From assembly GCA_028284805.1 (NCBI GenBank), contig JANQQZ010000006.1, forward strand, positions 1-64,000: a DNA stretch of 64,000 nt, written 5' to 3'. Positions within the stretch are counted from its first letter, which is position 1, and each line of letters opens with the position of its first letter. The translations under genes and the position numbers were made by a program. Of this stretch, positions 25,079 through 35,535 are shown piece after piece. A model generated the notes under the pieces. It was not told the DNA's origin. It made no database searches and saw only the letters and a program-made list of their open reading frames with translations. Origin of the DNA: Phycisphaerales bacterium. Lineage in GTDB: Bacteria > Planctomycetota > Phycisphaerae > Phycisphaerales > UBA1924.

Positions 25079-25129
25079 CGGTCGCGTCGCGATCTACAGT
25101 CCCCGCGGTGAACGGGGCAGGAGGTGACG

Positions 25130-25891
25130 ATGCGCACGCTGGTTGCCGTGCCGGTCTACAACGAGCAGAAGCACGTCGCCCGGGTGCTCGAGCGGCTCCG
25201 GGAGCACCACGCCGAAGATGTGCTCGTGATCGACGACGGGTCGACCGACGCGACGCCGCAGCTGCTGGCGACGTTCCCGGTCGAGGTGATCCGGCACTCG
25301 ACGAACCGGGGCTATGGGCGGAGCATGCAGGACGCGTTCCGCTGGGCCGCGGTCGACGGGTTCGACTGGGTCATCACCATGGACTGCGATGAGCAGCACG
25401 AGCCCGAGTCGCTCCCGGCCTTCCTCGAAGCGATGCGCACGGGCGACGCGGATGTCGTGAGCGGATCTCGGTACCTGGTCCCGCTGGACGAGCAGAACCC
25501 CGATGTCGGGCCGCCTCCAGAGAGGCGTGAGATCAACGGGCTGATCACGCGTGAGCTGAACGAGCGGCTCGGTCTCGGGCTGACCGACGCGTTCTGCGGG
25601 TTCAAGGCCTACCGCGTGCGCTCGCTCGCGGGGCTGAACTTCGACGAGGACGGCTACGCGTTCCCCATGCAGTTCTGGGTGCAGGCGGTCGCGGCGGGGC
25701 TGCGCGTGCGCGAGGTGCCGATCAAGCTGATCTACAACGACCTGCGTCGGAGCTTCGGCGGACCTCTGGACGACCGCGACGTGCGCCTCGACCACTACCG
25801 CCGCGTGCTGCATTGCGAATTGGAGCGGTGCGCTGCCCGCCTGCCGGCTTCGGCGCGCGAGGGCGCCGAGAGCGGCTGCTGCGGCTCGTGA
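25130..25891 (+). CDS. Family 2 glycosyltransferase (dolichol-phosphate-mannose-synthase-like)
   Basis: The protein has 253 residues from MRTLVAVPVYNE; GGAGGTGACG precedes this ATG, while the GTG two codons earlier overlaps the ribosome site. GT2 motifs: VAVPVYNEQKHVARVLERL, VLVIDDGSTD, NRGYGRSMQDAFRWA and the metal-binding MDCDEQHEPES. It transfers a sugar from a nucleotide donor, probably to a lipid phosphate, at the cytosolic membrane face; no membrane span of its own is evident. The C-terminus ends in CC. Its stop overlaps the GTG of the next gene by GTGA, so the two are co-translated. Confidence 0.9.
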   Translation: MRTLVAVPVYNEQKHVARVLERLREHHAEDVLVIDDGSTDATPQLLATFPVEVIRHSTNRGYGRSMQDAFRWAAVDGFDWVITMDCDEQHEPESLPAFLEAMRTGDADVVSGSRYLVPLDEQNPDVGPPPERREINGLITRELNERLGLGLTDAFCGFKAYRVRSLAGLNFDEDGYAFPMQFWVQAVAAGLRVREVPIKLIYNDLRRSFGGPLDDRDVRLDHYRRVLHCELERCAARLPASAREGAESGCCGS

Positions 25892-27102
25892 GCGATCCGG
25901 TCGTCGAGCTCGACCCGCCCGCCCACGAGTGGGCGTCGATGATCGACTTCGATCCCAGCCGGCACGCGAGCGAACGCGAGCGGTTCGGGCTACCGACCGA
26001 CCGACCGATCATCATGGCCGGGCACCAGGGCGAGTTCTGGCACGCGGGGATCGCGGCGAAGGTGTTCGCGGCGCAGGCGCTGGCCGAGCGGATCGGAGGC
26101 ACTGCGGCGTGGCTGGTCGTGGACACGGGGGATGCCTCGCTCACCGAGCTGCGCGTGCCCGCGCGCGACGAGCGGGGACGTCTGACCGCGATCACAGCCA
26201 AGATCGACCGAGACACGATCGATCATCCTCGCGCCGCCGATGCAACCGGGGCGTACGAGCGGCACGAGGGTGAGGCCTCCCCGGAGGTAAGAGCGACGAT
26301 GGCGACGATGGACCTGCTGCCAGGCCCGACGCCCACGCTCCTCCGCTCGTCGAGCCTCTCTGAGACCGAAGCGTTCCGTGCGATCGTGGAGCGATTTGAA
26401 AACGATGCGATGGGCGCTCGCCAGGCGTACAACGACGCGGTCCGTGCGCGCGCCAACGGAGGCGTCGCAGAGCTCATGGGGGACGCGGTCCCGTTCTGGC
26501 GTGTGACGCCGAGCGGCGCGAGACTGCCGGCGCGGGAGACGGATCTGCGCAGCACGCTCTGGCCCAGGGCGCTTGCGATGACTGGTGTCGTGCGCGCCTC
26601 GCTGTGCGACGTGTTCATCCACGGCACAGGCGGACGCGGCTACGAGCCGATCAACGACCGATGGCTCGGAGAAATGATGGGCTGGAGACTTGCGCCGTAT
26701 GTCACCGCGACCGCGACGCTCCGGCTGCGCTTCGAGGGCAGGGTGGTAACCGAGGCTGACGCCGCACGAGCCGCGTGGCACGCGCAGCACGCGCGGCATC
26801 ACCCGGGGGACTTCGGCGACGCCGCGGCGCAGCGCGAGCGTGACGCGATCGTTCGGCAGATCTCGGCACTGCCCAGGGCGGACGCGCGCCGGGCTGGGCT
26901 GTTCGCCGATCTGCACGCGATTCTCGATCGGTCACGCACAAATCACGCGGGCACGCTGGATGAGCTTCGGGTTCACGCCGATACGCTCGCGCATCGCGCA
27001 TCGGAACGCGCCCTTCGCGAGGACCGAACATGGCCCGCGGTGCTGCACGAACGCGACGATCTGCTGGCGCTGCGCGATAGCATTGATGCGGCGTTCGGCT
27101 AA
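25888..27102 (+). CDS. BshC-like protein of unknown substrate
   Basis: The protein has 404 residues, beginning at a GTG inside the GTGA overlap with the glycosyltransferase; the longer frame only shadows the previous gene. The start AGHQGEFWHAGIAAKVFAAQ recalls the substrate loop (GHQ/GQQ-xx-F-xx-G) of bacillithiol-synthesis protein BshC, and later CDVFIHGTGGRGYEPIND is a second conserved-looking motif seen in planctomycete proteins. The C-terminal 90 residues are helical. A glycosyltransferase directly upstream would fit a small-thiol or glycoconjugate pathway, but BshA and BshB are not present here. Function is a guess; the gene itself is secure. Confidence 0.75.
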   Translation: MSDPVVELDPPAHEWASMIDFDPSRHASERERFGLPTDRPIIMAGHQGEFWHAGIAAKVFAAQALAERIGGTAAWLVVDTGDASLTELRVPARDERGRLTAITAKIDRDTIDHPRAADATGAYERHEGEASPEVRATMATMDLLPGPTPTLLRSSSLSETEAFRAIVERFENDAMGARQAYNDAVRARANGGVAELMGDAVPFWRVTPSGARLPARETDLRSTLWPRALAMTGVVRASLCDVFIHGTGGRGYEPINDRWLGEMMGWRLAPYVTATATLRLRFEGRVVTEADAARAAWHAQHARHHPGDFGDAAAQRERDAIVRQISALPRADARRAGLFADLHAILDRSRTNHAGTLDELRVHADTLAHRASERALREDRTWPAVLHERDDLLALRDSIDAAFG

Positions 27103-27121
27103 CCGCTCATAGACTCCAGGC

Positions 27122-27976
27122 GTGCGTTGGCTCTGGCTCATCCTGGTTCTGGTTTCGTGCTCGTGCTCGGAGCGGACGCCCGATGTCGAGCTGGCGGACG
27201 ATCCGCGGATCGTGTCGCTGTCTCCGGCAGCCAGCATCATGCTGCGCGACGCGGGGCTCGAGGGCTTCGTCGTCGGTCGGCACGGGTGGGACGCGGTGCT
27301 CGATCAGTCGCTGCCGGTCGCGGGAGATCAGACGGGCCTCGACTACGAGCGACTGATCGGGCTGGACCCGACGCACGTCGTGATCGAGTGGGGCTCACGC
27401 GAGCTGCCCGAGCGCCTCGTTTTGCTCGCAGAGTCACGCGGGTTTGAGCTGGTCTCCATCGACACGCTCACGCTCGCGGACATCGCCGCGTCGTACGCCG
27501 AAATCTGCGTGACGTTTCACGAACATGCGGATGGCATCGCGGACACGGGGCTGTTCGATCCGACCGAGGCAGCACGGGAAGGCTGGGGATCGGTCCTGCT
27601 GGTGGTTGCGACGTCGCCCAGCGTGGACTGCCTCGGGCCAGGCTCGGCGCACCACGAACTGCTCGTCGCGGGCGGGTTCACGCCTGCGCTCGACGAAGGG
27701 GCGCCGTGGATGACCCTGAGCCTGGAGGACGTGATCCGGCTCGACCCGGCGTGCATCGTTCTGGTGCAGCCTGGCGGCTCGCCCGACGCGGGCGCAGGCA
27801 CGCTCGACGAGCGCCTCGGGCCGCTCGCGCGGACAGATATCACCGCCGTACGCCGCGGCCGGGTCGTGCTGATCGACGACCCGACGGCGCTCATCCCGAG
27901 CACGAACCTCGTCGGTGTCGCGGAGACGATGCGGGGCAGGCTGGTCGCGCTCGGGCCCCTACCATCGCCGCCATGA
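27122..27976 (+). CDS. BtuF-like periplasmic binding lipoprotein
   Basis: The protein has 284 residues with a GTG start. The N-terminus MRWLWLILVLVSCSC is a short lipoprotein signal (C13 or C15). The body follows the cobalamin/siderophore binding-protein plan (Peripla_BP_2): PRIVSLSPAASIMLRDAGL, VGRHGWD, LDYERLIGLDPTHVVIEWG, VRRGRVVLIDD. It probably binds a corrinoid or iron chelate, or in the absence of permease and ATPase genes serves as a stand-alone sensor or scavenger. Its stop overlaps the argS ATG by ATGA. Confidence 0.85.
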   Translation: MRWLWLILVLVSCSCSERTPDVELADDPRIVSLSPAASIMLRDAGLEGFVVGRHGWDAVLDQSLPVAGDQTGLDYERLIGLDPTHVVIEWGSRELPERLVLLAESRGFELVSIDTLTLADIAASYAEICVTFHEHADGIADTGLFDPTEAAREGWGSVLLVVATSPSVDCLGPGSAHHELLVAGGFTPALDEGAPWMTLSLEDVIRLDPACIVLVQPGGSPDAGAGTLDERLGPLARTDITAVRRGRVVLIDDPTALIPSTNLVGVAETMRGRLVALGPLPSPP

Positions 27977-29838
27977 GCGAAACAAGCACCGAGACACCGT
28001 CGTTCGATCCCGTCGCGCTGCTGGGCGAGCGGTTCGAGGCCGCGATCCGCGCGGCGTTGGGCGAGAAGCTGGGCAATGCCCCTGTGGACCCGCTCATCGC
28101 CCCGAGCAAGCAGCAGCAGCTTGCGGACTACCAGTCGAACGCAGCGATGGCGCTCGCGAAGCGTGTGGGCATGAAGCCCCGCGATGTCGCCGAGAAGATC
28201 GTGGCGGAGCTCGAGCTGGGCGAACTGGCCGAGCCCATGACGAGCGACTCGATCGCCGGGCCCGGCTTCATCAACGTGCGCCTCAGGCCCGAGGCGCTCG
28301 CCGACCTGCTGGGCAGGATGGACACGCCAGGGCTGGGCGTGGGCGATGCGTCTCACGAGACGATCGTGGTCGATCTCTGCGGCGTGAACCTCGCCAAGCA
28401 GATGCACGTCGGGCATCTGCGCGCCACTGTGATCGGTGACGCGATCGCGAGGGTGTTCGAGAAGCTCGGGCACCGGGTCATCCGCCAGAACCACGTGGGC
28501 GACTGGGGTCTGCCCATCGCGATGGTCGCGGCGAAGCTGCAGTCCGAGGCCGACGCGGGGCGGATCGACATGGGCTCGGTCACGCTCGACGACCTGGACC
28601 GTCTGTACCGCGTCGCGAAGATGGAATCATCTGCCGACCGCAAGGGACTGGCGGCGGTCGAACGGTTTCAGCTGGGCCCGAAGGCGCGGGCGGAGCTGGA
28701 GGCCCAGGTCTCCGGCGCCGACGAGGCGCTCGCGAAGGCCAAGGACGCGCTGGTGCGCCTGCAAGCCGGTGACGAAGCCATGGTCGCGGTCTGGCAGCGG
28801 CTGTACGACGTGACGATGACCGCGTGTCTGGAGACGTGCGCCCGCCTGCACGCGACCGTGACCGACGAGGCGACCGCGGGCGAGAGCACCTATCGCGACG
28901 AGCTGGCTGGGATCGTCGAGCACCTGATCGAGTCGCGGGCCGCCGAGGAAGACGACGGCGCGCTGATCGTGCGCAACGAGGGGCTGGATCCCACACTCGT
29001 GCGCAAGAGCGACGGGGGGTTCCTGTACGCCACGACCGACCTGGCGGGCATCAGGCGGCGTGTACAGGAGCTCGGCGCCGACCGGGTGATCTACTGCGTC
29101 GACGCCCGGCAGGCACTGCACTTCAGGCAGGTCTTCGCGACGGCACACAAGGCCGGCTTCGCGAACCGCGACGGCCGAGAAGCACAGCTCGAACACGCCC
29201 CCTTCGGCATGGTGCTGGGCGAGGACGGGCGCCCCTTCAAGACACGATCGGGCGAGAATGTGAAGCTCGCCGACGTGATCGACGAGGCGACCGAGCGGGC
29301 AGAACGGATCGTCGCAGCGAAATCGGGCGATCTGGACGCGGGCGAGCGCCGCGCGATCGCGGAGACGGTCGCGGTGGCGGCGCTCAAGTACGCCGACCTG
29401 TCGAGCGACCGCGTGAAGGACTACGTGTTCAGCTACGACCGGATGGTGAGCTTCGAGGGCAACACGGGGCCGTACCTGCTGTACGCGGGCGTGAGGATCC
29501 GGAGCATCTTCCGGAAAGCGAATGAGCAGGGGCTCGCGGATGGCTTCGCGTCGGCCCCGCTCTCGATCGTCGAAGCCGCGGAGAAGCAGCTCGCGCTCGC
29601 GCTGCTTCGGTACCCGGGCACGGTGCGGTCGGTCGCGGTGTCGCTCGAGCCTCACCGTCTGTGCGGGTACCTCTACGAGCTTGCCGGAGCGTTCAGCACG
29701 TTCTTCGAGAACTGCCCGGTGCTGAAGGCGCCTGACGACGCGATGCGTTTGAGCCGGCTCCGTCTGTGCGATCTGACGTCGCGCGTGCTGACCGACGGGC
29801 TCGACGCGCTGGGCATCCGCTCGCTCGATCGCATGTGA
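27973..29838 (+). CDS. argS: Arginyl-tRNA synthetase
   Basis: The protein has 621 residues, a little longer than average. The N-terminal additional domain (about 10-115) ends with PGFINVRL; the HIGH-like motif is in LAKQMHVGHLRATVIGD; HVGDWGLPIAM follows, and SDGGFLYATTDLAGI and FGMVLGEDGRPFKTRSGENV give the KMSKS-equivalent region. The C-terminal anticodon-binding helical domain carries LYELAGAFSTFFENCPV. A longer-than-usual insertion lies around 215-275. It charges tRNA-Arg in the cytoplasm. The ATG overlaps the binding-lipoprotein stop. The stop is 1 bp from the converging chemoreceptor-like gene. Confidence 0.97.
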   Translation: MSETSTETPSFDPVALLGERFEAAIRAALGEKLGNAPVDPLIAPSKQQQLADYQSNAAMALAKRVGMKPRDVAEKIVAELELGELAEPMTSDSIAGPGFINVRLRPEALADLLGRMDTPGLGVGDASHETIVVDLCGVNLAKQMHVGHLRATVIGDAIARVFEKLGHRVIRQNHVGDWGLPIAMVAAKLQSEADAGRIDMGSVTLDDLDRLYRVAKMESSADRKGLAAVERFQLGPKARAELEAQVSGADEALAKAKDALVRLQAGDEAMVAVWQRLYDVTMTACLETCARLHATVTDEATAGESTYRDELAGIVEHLIESRAAEEDDGALIVRNEGLDPTLVRKSDGGFLYATTDLAGIRRRVQELGADRVIYCVDARQALHFRQVFATAHKAGFANRDGREAQLEHAPFGMVLGEDGRPFKTRSGENVKLADVIDEATERAERIVAAKSGDLDAGERRAIAETVAVAALKYADLSSDRVKDYVFSYDRMVSFEGNTGPYLLYAGVRIRSIFRKANEQGLADGFASAPLSIVEAAEKQLALALLRYPGTVRSVAVSLEPHRLCGYLYELAGAFSTFFENCPVLKAPDDAMRLSRLRLCDLTSRVLTDGLDALGIRSLDRM

Positions 29839-29839
29839 A

Positions 29840-31390
<1,551 letters not shown>

Positions 31391-31460
31391 GACTGCGTTA
31401 TCGGCGGCACGGAGGGTGCGGTTCAGGGTGGCCCACGAACCGCGATCACTCCGAGGTCCC

Positions 31461-31497
31461 AAAAATAGACAGGCCGGCCCTGACAGGGGCCGGCCTG
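31461..31497 (-). terminator. Rho-independent terminator after the porin gene
   Basis: A perfect 11-bp stem CAGGCCGGCCC / GGGCCGGCCTG with a 6-nt loop is followed on the minus strand by TCTATTTTTG. It lies 28 bp after the porin stop codon. Strong GC stem plus T-run makes this the clearest intrinsic terminator in the window. Confidence 0.85.
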
Positions 31498-31524
31498 CGA
31501 GAAATCAGACTGATGTCAGGGTGA

Positions 31525-32802
31525 TCAGAGCTGGATCTGGCCCTGGCCGGTGATGGCGAGCTGGCCGTCCTCGCTGCTGCCGAGCAGGCCGAGCCAGGTG
31601 TTCTGGGACACGAGCCCGCCTGTCTCGCTCGGGTTGTCGAGGAAGATGATGACGCCGCCCGAGAACTTGACAGCGCGGCTGCCCGCGAAGGGCCAGTAGT
31701 TGACGTTGGCCTGCAGCGTGTTGAACTCGCTGACGTCGGCGCCGCGGTCGTCGTCGGGGCTCACGATGTCCCACGCGGCCGCGATTTCCGTCTGGTCATC
31801 GATGAAGAAGCCGCCCTGGACAGCGATACCGAAGTCGTTGAAGGTGGGCGATCCCTCGGTGTCGGTGTAACGGCCGACGAATTCGGCGAAGATGTTCCAG
31901 CCATCGGGGCTCTGGAAGATGATGTCGCCGCCCCACTGGATGAGGTACGCACGCTGGACGAGCGGCGCGTTGGCGCCTTCCTGGATGTGGATGTTGGCAC
32001 CGAGGATCGTGGCGCCGTCAGCACCCGGGTACTGACGGACCGAGTCCGCGAAGGCGGCCATGTCGCCCTGGACCGCGAAGTCGAACCGGCTGGTGACAGC
32101 CCAGTCGCCCTCGGGCGGGTTGGTGGTGAAGTCGGTGTTCTGGGTGGCGGCGCCGTCGGTGAACGCACCGGTGTAGCGCCAGTTGCCCTGCTCGCCCTCG
32201 TAGGCGACGAAGATACCCTGCGACCGGCCCGGGTTGAACACGCTCTCGACGACCGTGCCCTCGATGAGCTGGTTCATGTTGCTCGCCTGGTTGAACGAGC
32301 GGAGCAGATCCACCTTCCGCTGACCGAGGGTCACCTCGAGCCCGCTGGAGTAGCGGTGACCGAAGTAGGCGTCGAGCAGCTTGCCCATGCCCGAGTCGGA
32401 GGTGTTGTCGGAGTTGTCGAACCCGAACTCGATGCGGTAGAAGGTGTCGGGGTTGACGACGTTGCCGTCGAGGATGATGCGGGTGCGGGGCTGGTTGAAG
32501 CCGGACTCGAAGCCGTCGTTGGCGAACGTGCCGGTGGCCTCGTCGTCGCGGAAGTTGGCGTTGAGCCTGGTCTGGTTGTAGGCCGAGATGTTCAGGAGGA
32601 AGGTGCCCTCGGCGTTGGCGATGGTGAAGTTGTCACCCCTCCAGGCGGAGGTCGGGGCCCCGAGCAGCGAGGTGCGCTGCTCGGCATCGGCGAGCAGCTC
32701 CGCGGCGTAGCCACGGGTCTCATCGAGCGTCTGACCGTTCACAGCGCCGGCGGCCGATGCCATACCCGCCAGCAGAACAAGACGAATGTTCGCGTTCTTC
32801 AT
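31525..32802 (-). CDS. Outer-membrane porin, OprO/OprP-like
   Basis: The protein has 425 residues from MKNANIRLVLLAG; GAGGAG lies 5 nt upstream. The GTG two codons earlier is too close to the ribosome site. A signal peptide ends near VNGQ. The body is a beta-barrel of alternating aromatic/hydrophobic strands: GFNQPRTRIILDGNVVNPD, FYRIEFGFDN, LDAYFGHRYSSGLEVTLGQRK, the layout of phosphate-selective porins O/P. It ends with an aliphatic strand at the C-terminus. It should allow anion (phosphate or polyphosphate) passage through the outer membrane. The divergent PhoB-PhoR pair supports phosphate control. A strong terminator follows. Confidence 0.85.
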   Translation of the reverse strand: MKNANIRLVLLAGMASAAGAVNGQTLDETRGYAAELLADAEQRTSLLGAPTSAWRGDNFTIANAEGTFLLNISAYNQTRLNANFRDDEATGTFANDGFESGFNQPRTRIILDGNVVNPDTFYRIEFGFDNSDNTSDSGMGKLLDAYFGHRYSSGLEVTLGQRKVDLLRSFNQASNMNQLIEGTVVESVFNPGRSQGIFVAYEGEQGNWRYTGAFTDGAATQNTDFTTNPPEGDWAVTSRFDFAVQGDMAAFADSVRQYPGADGATILGANIHIQEGANAPLVQRAYLIQWGGDIIFQSPDGWNIFAEFVGRYTDTEGSPTFNDFGIAVQGGFFIDDQTEIAAAWDIVSPDDDRGADVSEFNTLQANVNYWPFAGSRAVKFSGGVIIFLDNPSETGGLVSQNTWLGLLGSSEDGQLAITGQGQIQL

Positions 32803-33398
32803 TGCCACTCCTCATGTCGCAAAGCGCTCGTGCGGTTCGACTCTGAACCGATAGACCACGACGCGGGTACGGCAGGCCCACGAGGCACTGCCACTCCAAT
32901 CCGGCACGCGCGGTATCTCACTCGGCACCATGCCGATGCGTGCGTGCCACCTCTTGTTCCGGTCACGGGGCGCGATCTCGCGAAAGGTCGTGCCCGCGGC
33001 CGGCATCTCCACGCGTCGGCTCGCTCCGAAGCCGACACGGCGGGGTCCACCGATCGAGTGATCGACGGACCTGTTCCCCCCGGGCTCCGCCGGGGTGAGC
33101 GGGGCGTGCCCGCTCGATCTTCTCCCGCTGCCGTGGCGAGGACAGGCATCCTGCCGCCCCTGATGGCCCGCCATTGAACATGGCGGTTTACCGACAGCAG
33201 TGTACACATCGGTTATCGGTTCCGCATCCACTCAAAAACCACGATCTGGAACCCGGGTGAATCCCAGAAAGCGGCCCAGATCCTTACACAATACAATCAA
33301 ACCACCTTGCGCAAAGAATGTGCAAGCGGTGCTCGTCCGGACCTGCGCGGACCGCGTGATGATCTACGCTGGCCCCAGGAATCGATGCGGGGACCACC
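32803..33398. other. Long divergent leader region between porin and phoB
   Basis: About 600 bases between two divergent start codons. ORFs of 70-139 codons cross it but have no motif, and the longest one on the minus strand runs into the porin ribosome site. It contains a perfect hairpin at 33306-33326 and an AT-richer patch at 33286-33302. I could not find a clear pair of Pho-box-like direct repeats. Promoters for both the porin and phoB must be here. Confidence 0.5.
33306..33326. promoter_or_regulatory. Perfect hairpin 73 bp before phoB
   Basis: CTTGCGCA-AAGAA-TGTGCAAG forms an 8-bp stem (one G-T pair) with a 5-nt loop. There is no T-tract on the phoB side. It could be an operator-like inverted repeat or part of an untranslated leader. 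Confidence 0.4.
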
Positions 33399-34100
33399 GT
33401 GAGTGATCGCAAGTACATTCTGGTGGTCGAAGACGAGCGCGATCTCGCTGAGTTGCTCCGGTACAACCTAAACGTCGGCGGGTACGACGCCGAGGTCGCC
33501 CGGGACGGGCGCCAGGCGTTGGAGATGGTCGGCGCCCGTCGCCCCGACCTGATCGTGCTCGACATCATGATCCCGATCTACGACGGGATCAGCGTCGCCG
33601 AGCAGCTCCGCGCCGATGACGCGACGAAGCAGATCCCGATCGTGATGCTGACCGCCAAGGCGAGCGACACCGACCAGGTCGCAGGGCTGAAGGCGGGCGC
33701 AGACGACTACCTGACCAAGCCCTTCAGCGTGCCCGTGCTGCTGGCACGGATCGAGGCGGTGCTCCGTCGGTCGACGGGGCGTGACGGCCCGAGCACGCTG
33801 CTCTCGCTGGGCGGCGTCGACGTGGACACCGAGCGGCACGAGGTGCGCGCCGACGACGACCCCGTCCGGCTGACGCTGACCGAATTCCGCCTGCTCGCGA
33901 CGCTGATGGCCTCGCCCGGGCGCGTGCTGACGCGGCAGTCGCTGATCTCGCGCGCCATCGGGCCCGGGATTACCGTGACCGAGCGGACGATCGACGTGCA
34001 CATCGCCGCGATCCGCAAGAAGCTGGGTGATGCCGGGGCGATGATCAAGACCGTCCGCGGGGTTGGCTACCGCATGACCGAGATCGGGGGCGGGGAGTAG
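33399..34100 (+). CDS. phoB: PhoB-type response regulator
   Basis: The protein has 233 residues with a GTG start. The receiver domain (about 5-120) has the acidic pair ED (11-12), phospho-acceptor D55 in LIVLDIMIP, the Thr in VMLTAKAS and Lys in DDYLTKPFS. The C-terminal winged helix is of the OmpR/PhoB class (LTEFRLLATLMASPGRVLTRQ, VRGVGYRM). It would activate phosphate-starvation genes after phosphorylation by the sensor kinase encoded 64 bp downstream. The divergent phosphate-type porin is the obvious local target. The symbol is used by family resemblance and context; the stimulus is inferred. Confidence 0.88.
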   Translation: MSDRKYILVVEDERDLAELLRYNLNVGGYDAEVARDGRQALEMVGARRPDLIVLDIMIPIYDGISVAEQLRADDATKQIPIVMLTAKASDTDQVAGLKAGADDYLTKPFSVPVLLARIEAVLRRSTGRDGPSTLLSLGGVDVDTERHEVRADDDPVRLTLTEFRLLATLMASPGRVLTRQSLISRAIGPGITVTERTIDVHIAAIRKKLGDAGAMIKTVRGVGYRMTEIGGGE

Positions 34101-34164
34101 GCCTGGTTCGGGCCGCCCTTCGGCCCGAGTCGCTGGGGCTTTGGCGCACGTCTAGGCTCCAAGG

Positions 34165-35532
34165 ATGGTGACTCCACTGGTCCAGGGCTCTCGGATACCG
34201 GCGCTGCTGGTCTCGGTCGGTGCGCTCACCATCTCGATCCTTGGCTCGCAGGCGGGCCTGCCGGGCTGGGCTGTGGTGCTGCTGGGGGCGACAGGGCTGG
34301 TCGCGGGCGCGGTGGTGCTCCGGGCACCCGCCTTGACCGAGCGCCGGACGCTCGGGCTGCTGACCGACCGGCTCGGGCTGCGTCGTGCGCTGACGCTCGA
34401 ACAGGCGGCGAGCGAGGCTGCCCTGATGGTGTCGCGGGCGGAGCGCAACCTGGAACGCGAACAGTCGCGGGGCTGGCACAGCCGCCCCGAGGCGGCGATG
34501 CTGGTCGAGGCGCTGAGCGAGGCAACCATGCTCGTGGGCGGCGACGGGGTGGTGCGCCTGGCGAACGACCGGTGCCAACGCCTGCTCGGGCTCGAGCAGA
34601 CGCCCGCTGGCCGGCACGTCGAGGAGCTGATCACCAAGGTGGAATTGCTCGAGGAGATCGCCAGCGCCCGGCGCGGGATCGGGGGGCGATCGACGATCCG
34701 CCTGCCCAGGGCGGACGGAGCGCGGATCTGCGAGACCACCGCGACGCCCATCCCCAGCAGCGGATCGCCCACGGACGTGCTGGTTTCGATCCGCGACATC
34801 ACCGATCTGGCCGGCGCGATGCAGCTCAAGACCGACTTCGTCGCCAACGCGAGCCATGAGCTGCGCACGCCGATCAGCGCGATCCGTGCCGCGGCCGACA
34901 CGCTCCAGGCCGCGGGCGGAGACGAGTCCATGCGCGAGCGTCTGATCGGGATGATCCAGACGCACGTGACGCAGCTGGATCAGCTCGTGCGCGACCTGCT
35001 CGACCTATCGAAGCTCGAGTCGGCCGAGGCACCGGTCGCGATCAAGCCGTTTGCGTTGTCGGACCTCGCGGCGGATCTGGCGTCGATGTACAGCGATACC
35101 TGTGCGCAGCGCGGCGTTTCGCTCGAATTCGAGCTGGATCCGGCTCTGGAGTACCTGCGCACCGATCGCAGGCTGCTGATGCTGATCGCCAAGAACCTGG
35201 TCGAGAATGCGACGAAGTACGCGAGGGAGGGAACCGCGGTGCGCGTGCTCGGTCGGGTCATCCCGTCCGACTCGGATCCGCTCCGCGGGCTCGAGTTGAG
35301 AGTGGTCGACCGCGGGCAGGGGATCCCGCTCTCGCAGCAGCAGCGCATCTTCGAGCGGTTCTACCAGGTCGATCCCGCGCGGTCGGGTGACGGGCCGCGA
35401 GGCACGGGGCTCGGGCTGGCGATCGTGAAGCACGCCGTGAAACTGCTGGAGGGCACGGTCGAGGTCGAGTCGGTGTGGGGCCAGGGGACGACCATGATCG
35501 CGCGCATCCCGTCGTGCGTTGCGGATGCGTGA
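34165..35532 (+). CDS. phoR: PhoR-type sensor histidine kinase
   Basis: The protein has 455 residues. Two membrane spans occupy about 10-52 with almost no periplasmic loop, as in PhoR. A PAS-like domain (about 108-215) precedes the dimerisation helix with NASHELRTPISAIRAA (phospho-His). The ATPase domain has the N-box NLVENATKYA, G1 VVDRGQGIP, F-box IFERFYQVD and G2 GTGLGLAIV. It should phosphorylate the PhoB-type regulator encoded just upstream. The lack of an external sensor domain agrees with phosphate sensing through PstSCAB/PhoU, whose genes are not in the window. The stop is 3 bp from the converging lipoprotein gene. Confidence 0.9.
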   Translation: MVTPLVQGSRIPALLVSVGALTISILGSQAGLPGWAVVLLGATGLVAGAVVLRAPALTERRTLGLLTDRLGLRRALTLEQAASEAALMVSRAERNLEREQSRGWHSRPEAAMLVEALSEATMLVGGDGVVRLANDRCQRLLGLEQTPAGRHVEELITKVELLEEIASARRGIGGRSTIRLPRADGARICETTATPIPSSGSPTDVLVSIRDITDLAGAMQLKTDFVANASHELRTPISAIRAAADTLQAAGGDESMRERLIGMIQTHVTQLDQLVRDLLDLSKLESAEAPVAIKPFALSDLAADLASMYSDTCAQRGVSLEFELDPALEYLRTDRRLLMLIAKNLVENATKYAREGTAVRVLGRVIPSDSDPLRGLELRVVDRGQGIPLSQQQRIFERFYQVDPARSGDGPRGTGLGLAIVKHAVKLLEGTVEVESVWGQGTTMIARIPSCVADA

Positions 35533-35535
35533 GCG

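Noticed and set aside
32812-33231. 139-codon minus-strand frame upstream of the porin
   Set aside because: It ends at the porin ribosome site, has no domain, and its composition is not protein-like.
33280-33305. Pho box before phoB
   Set aside because: The AT-rich TTACACAATACAATC lacks the two 11-bp repeats expected of a Pho box.
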